Both the position numbers and the translations under genes were made by a program. A stretch of DNA of 8,148 nt, from the NCBI GenBank assembly GCA_905371275.1, contig CAJPLH010000078.1:1-8148 (forward strand), given 5' to 3'. Below, piece after piece: positions 7,567-8,148 of this stretch. The notes beneath the pieces are model-generated. The model saw nothing but the letters and a program-made list of their open reading frames with translations. It did not search any database and was not told where the DNA came from. The stretch's first letter is position 1. Each line of letters begins with the position of its first letter. The stretch comes from Prevotellaceae bacterium. Its GTDB lineage: Bacteria; Bacteroidota; Bacteroidia; Bacteroidales; Bacteroidaceae.

Positions 7567-7609
7567 CAATCCGCAATACCTGTCGAAGGTGTTGCGGATT
7601 GTTTGTTTT
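7567..7609 (+). terminator. Intrinsic terminator of the purF-carA-carB unit
   Basis: A 15-bp stem (CAATCCGCAATACCT at 7567-7581 with AGGTGTTGCGGATTG at 7587-7601, one G-U pair) closes a 5-nt GTCGA loop. A T-rich tail, TTTGTTTT (7602-7609), follows. The stem is GC-containing and the tail lies on the + side, so it ends rightward transcription about 170 bp after the carB stop. It is the only strong terminator after 860, which supports a single three-gene unit. Confidence 0.92.
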
Positions 7610-7759
7610 AGTCTTTGGAGTAGTCTTTCAACTACGCGTGTCAAAAAGTCCGTAGTGTGTTTAGCGTCATTCTTCTCTCGACAAACTGCAAAGCGCGCTT
7701 ATATCCCTAGTTTCAACCTTCGGCAGGATGTTCCTAAATCCCTTGTCTTGGAAATAAAG

Positions 7760-7790
7760 TTTAACTAAAAACGCGAGTTTTTGTGTTAAA
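7760..7790. other. AT-rich hairpin capped by a GCGA tetraloop
   Basis: TTTAAC (7760-7765) pairs with GTTAAA (7785-7790), and AAAAAC (7767-7772) pairs with GTTTTT (7777-7782) around the GNRA-type loop GCGA (7773-7776). Small unpaired bases separate the two stems. It could act as a weak terminator or as an RNA element if transcribed. No gene abuts it. Confidence 0.45.
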
Positions 7791-7898
7791 ATGCAGACTG
7801 GATTTTGGTCAGAATTTGGAACAAACTAGGAAAAAACAAATGTTTTCTTCGAGAGTTCAAAATCATTCCTCCGATAAAATTGGGATGTATTCTCAAAC

Positions 7899-7959
7899 TT
7901 TTCTCGACATTTTCCGAGATTTTCTTGATTTCCTCCGACTTTTCCCCGATTTTCTCGGA
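7899..7959. repeat. Six tandem ~10-bp units with helically phased T tracts
   Basis: Units start at 7899, 7910, 7920, 7930, 7940 and 7950 and read TTTTCTCGACA, TTTTCCGAGA, TTTTCTTGAT, TTCCTCCGAC, TTTTCCCCGA and TTTTCTCGGA. The period is close to one turn of the DNA helix, so five TTTT tracts fall on the same face. An A-rich tract (7962-7965) continues the phase on the other strand. Such phasing is known to curve DNA. A 10-bp period is not a multiple of three, which argues against a protein repeat. Confidence 0.65.
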
Positions 7960-7960
7960 T

Positions 7961-8023
7961 GAAAATAAAATTCCGTCGGACGTTTTCAAAATCGCGTGGG
8001 AAGAAAAATAAATTCCGTGGGAC
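7961..8023. repeat. Two copies of a 21-bp direct repeat, 42 bp apart
   Basis: The copies at 7961-7981 and 8003-8023 agree at 18 of 21 positions. Each is an A-rich stretch followed by AAATTCCGT(C/G)GGAC or its near match. A partial third similarity, GCGTGGGAAG (7994-8003), lies between them. The second copy runs into the left arm of the inverted repeat at 8016-8045. Confidence 0.6.
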
Positions 8024-8045
8024 ATAATCCGAAAAATGTCCCACG
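8016..8045. repeat. Perfect 10-bp inverted repeat (possible operator or hairpin)
   Basis: CGTGGGACAT (8016-8025) and ATGTCCCACG (8036-8045) are exact complements separated by 10 nt. After one mismatch the pairing extends by three more bases (8012-8014 with 8047-8049). No T run follows on either side, so it is not a typical terminator. The roughly 20-bp centre-to-centre spacing of the arms would also suit a dimeric DNA-binding protein. The symmetry is seen directly; the role is unknown. Confidence 0.6.
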
Positions 8046-8059
8046 AAATCGCACGACCA

Positions 8060-8092
8060 ACGTGTTGTTTTATTACAAACGACGTGTTGTTT
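8060..8092. repeat. 11-bp direct repeat ACGTGTTGTTT, 22-bp period
   Basis: The identical 11-mers at 8060-8070 and 8082-8092 start 22 bp apart, about two helical turns. The first lies in the near-palindrome CAACGTGTTG (8058-8067). The spacing would suit two copies of a regulator on the same DNA face, upstream of a gene beyond the window, but two copies alone are weak evidence. Confidence 0.4.
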
Positions 8093-8148
8093 CTCTGGAA
8101 CGAGTGAAATCCTTACAAAAACATCTGAAACTTGCGATTTTCAAACGC

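Larger units (their letters stand above)
7610..8148. other. Non-coding, AT-rich, repeat- and hairpin-rich region
   Basis: I find no convincing gene in these 539 bp. Two overlapping reverse-strand frames of 72-79 codons and one forward frame of 68 codons exist at about 7786-8044, but they overlap one another, run through low-complexity repeats and match no family I recognise. Visible structure, listed separately, includes a GNRA-capped hairpin, a 10-bp periodic array, a 21-bp direct repeat, a 10-bp inverted repeat and an 11-bp direct repeat. Smaller items are a perfect 10-bp palindrome AAGCGCGCTT (7691-7700) and two mutually exclusive short hairpins (7620-7635 and 7631-7656). The region may be the upstream area of a gene beyond the window. 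Confidence 0.6.

Noticed and set aside
7786..8044. Small reverse-strand ORFs (72 and 79 codons) and a forward 68-codon ORF
   Set aside because: They overlap one another, arise from the 10-bp periodic repeat (charged low-complexity peptides such as EN-rich stretches), one needs a GTG start inside the inverted repeat, and none resembles a known family.
7610..8148. Replication origin
   Set aside because: AT-rich repeats and possible curvature are suggestive, but I found no DnaA-box cluster (TTATNCACA) and no origin-associated genes.

Overview
This 8.1-kb stretch is chromosomal DNA of a Bacteroidota bacterium, most likely order Bacteroidales (Prevotella/Porphyromonas-like; the genus cannot be fixed from the sequence alone). 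The reasons are a Bacteroides-type promoter (TAACTTTG, matching TAnnTTTG), little or no Shine-Dalgarno pairing before the starts, a long (639-residue) form of glutamine PRPP amidotransferase, and an outer-membrane beta-barrel protein ending in Phe. No phage, transposon, CRISPR, rRNA or tRNA genes are visible.

Layout. Positions 1-756 hold the 3' part of a gene for a probable outer-membrane beta-barrel protein; its start lies before the window. A strong intrinsic terminator (810-860) ends that unit. A Bacteroides-type promoter (956-988) then starts a three-gene run on the + strand: purF-like amidophosphoribosyltransferase (1019-2938), carA (3046-4137) and carB (4145-7396). A very good intrinsic terminator (7567-7609) closes it. 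The carA-carB gap is only 7 bp. The purF-carA gap is 107 bp and contains a small hairpin. Between the carB stop and the terminator, inside the predicted 3' UTR, are six tandem copies of an 18-19 bp unit. The last ~540 bp (7610-8148) contains no convincing gene. It is AT-rich and full of structure: a GNRA-capped hairpin, a 10-bp-period T-tract array, a 21-bp direct repeat, a perfect 10-bp inverted repeat and an 11-bp direct repeat.

How the genes work together. All three enzymes take amide nitrogen from glutamine: PurF for the first committed step of purine synthesis, and CarA plus CarB for carbamoyl phosphate, which feeds pyrimidines and arginine. One promoter and one terminator therefore appear to couple purine, pyrimidine and arginine nitrogen supply.

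The most noteworthy biology is in carbamoyl-phosphate synthetase. Both subunits carry sequence signatures that I associate with eukaryotic CAD/CPS1 rather than with E. coli CarAB. The C-terminal allosteric domain of CarB has Thr974, Thr977, Trp993 and Asn1026 in places that match, from memory, residues of the N-acetylglutamate pocket of animal CPS1. The E. coli ornithine-site Glu892 is replaced by Ala. I did not find a clearly new multi-gene system; the repeat-rich tail and the atypical CPS regulation are the parts worth a second look.
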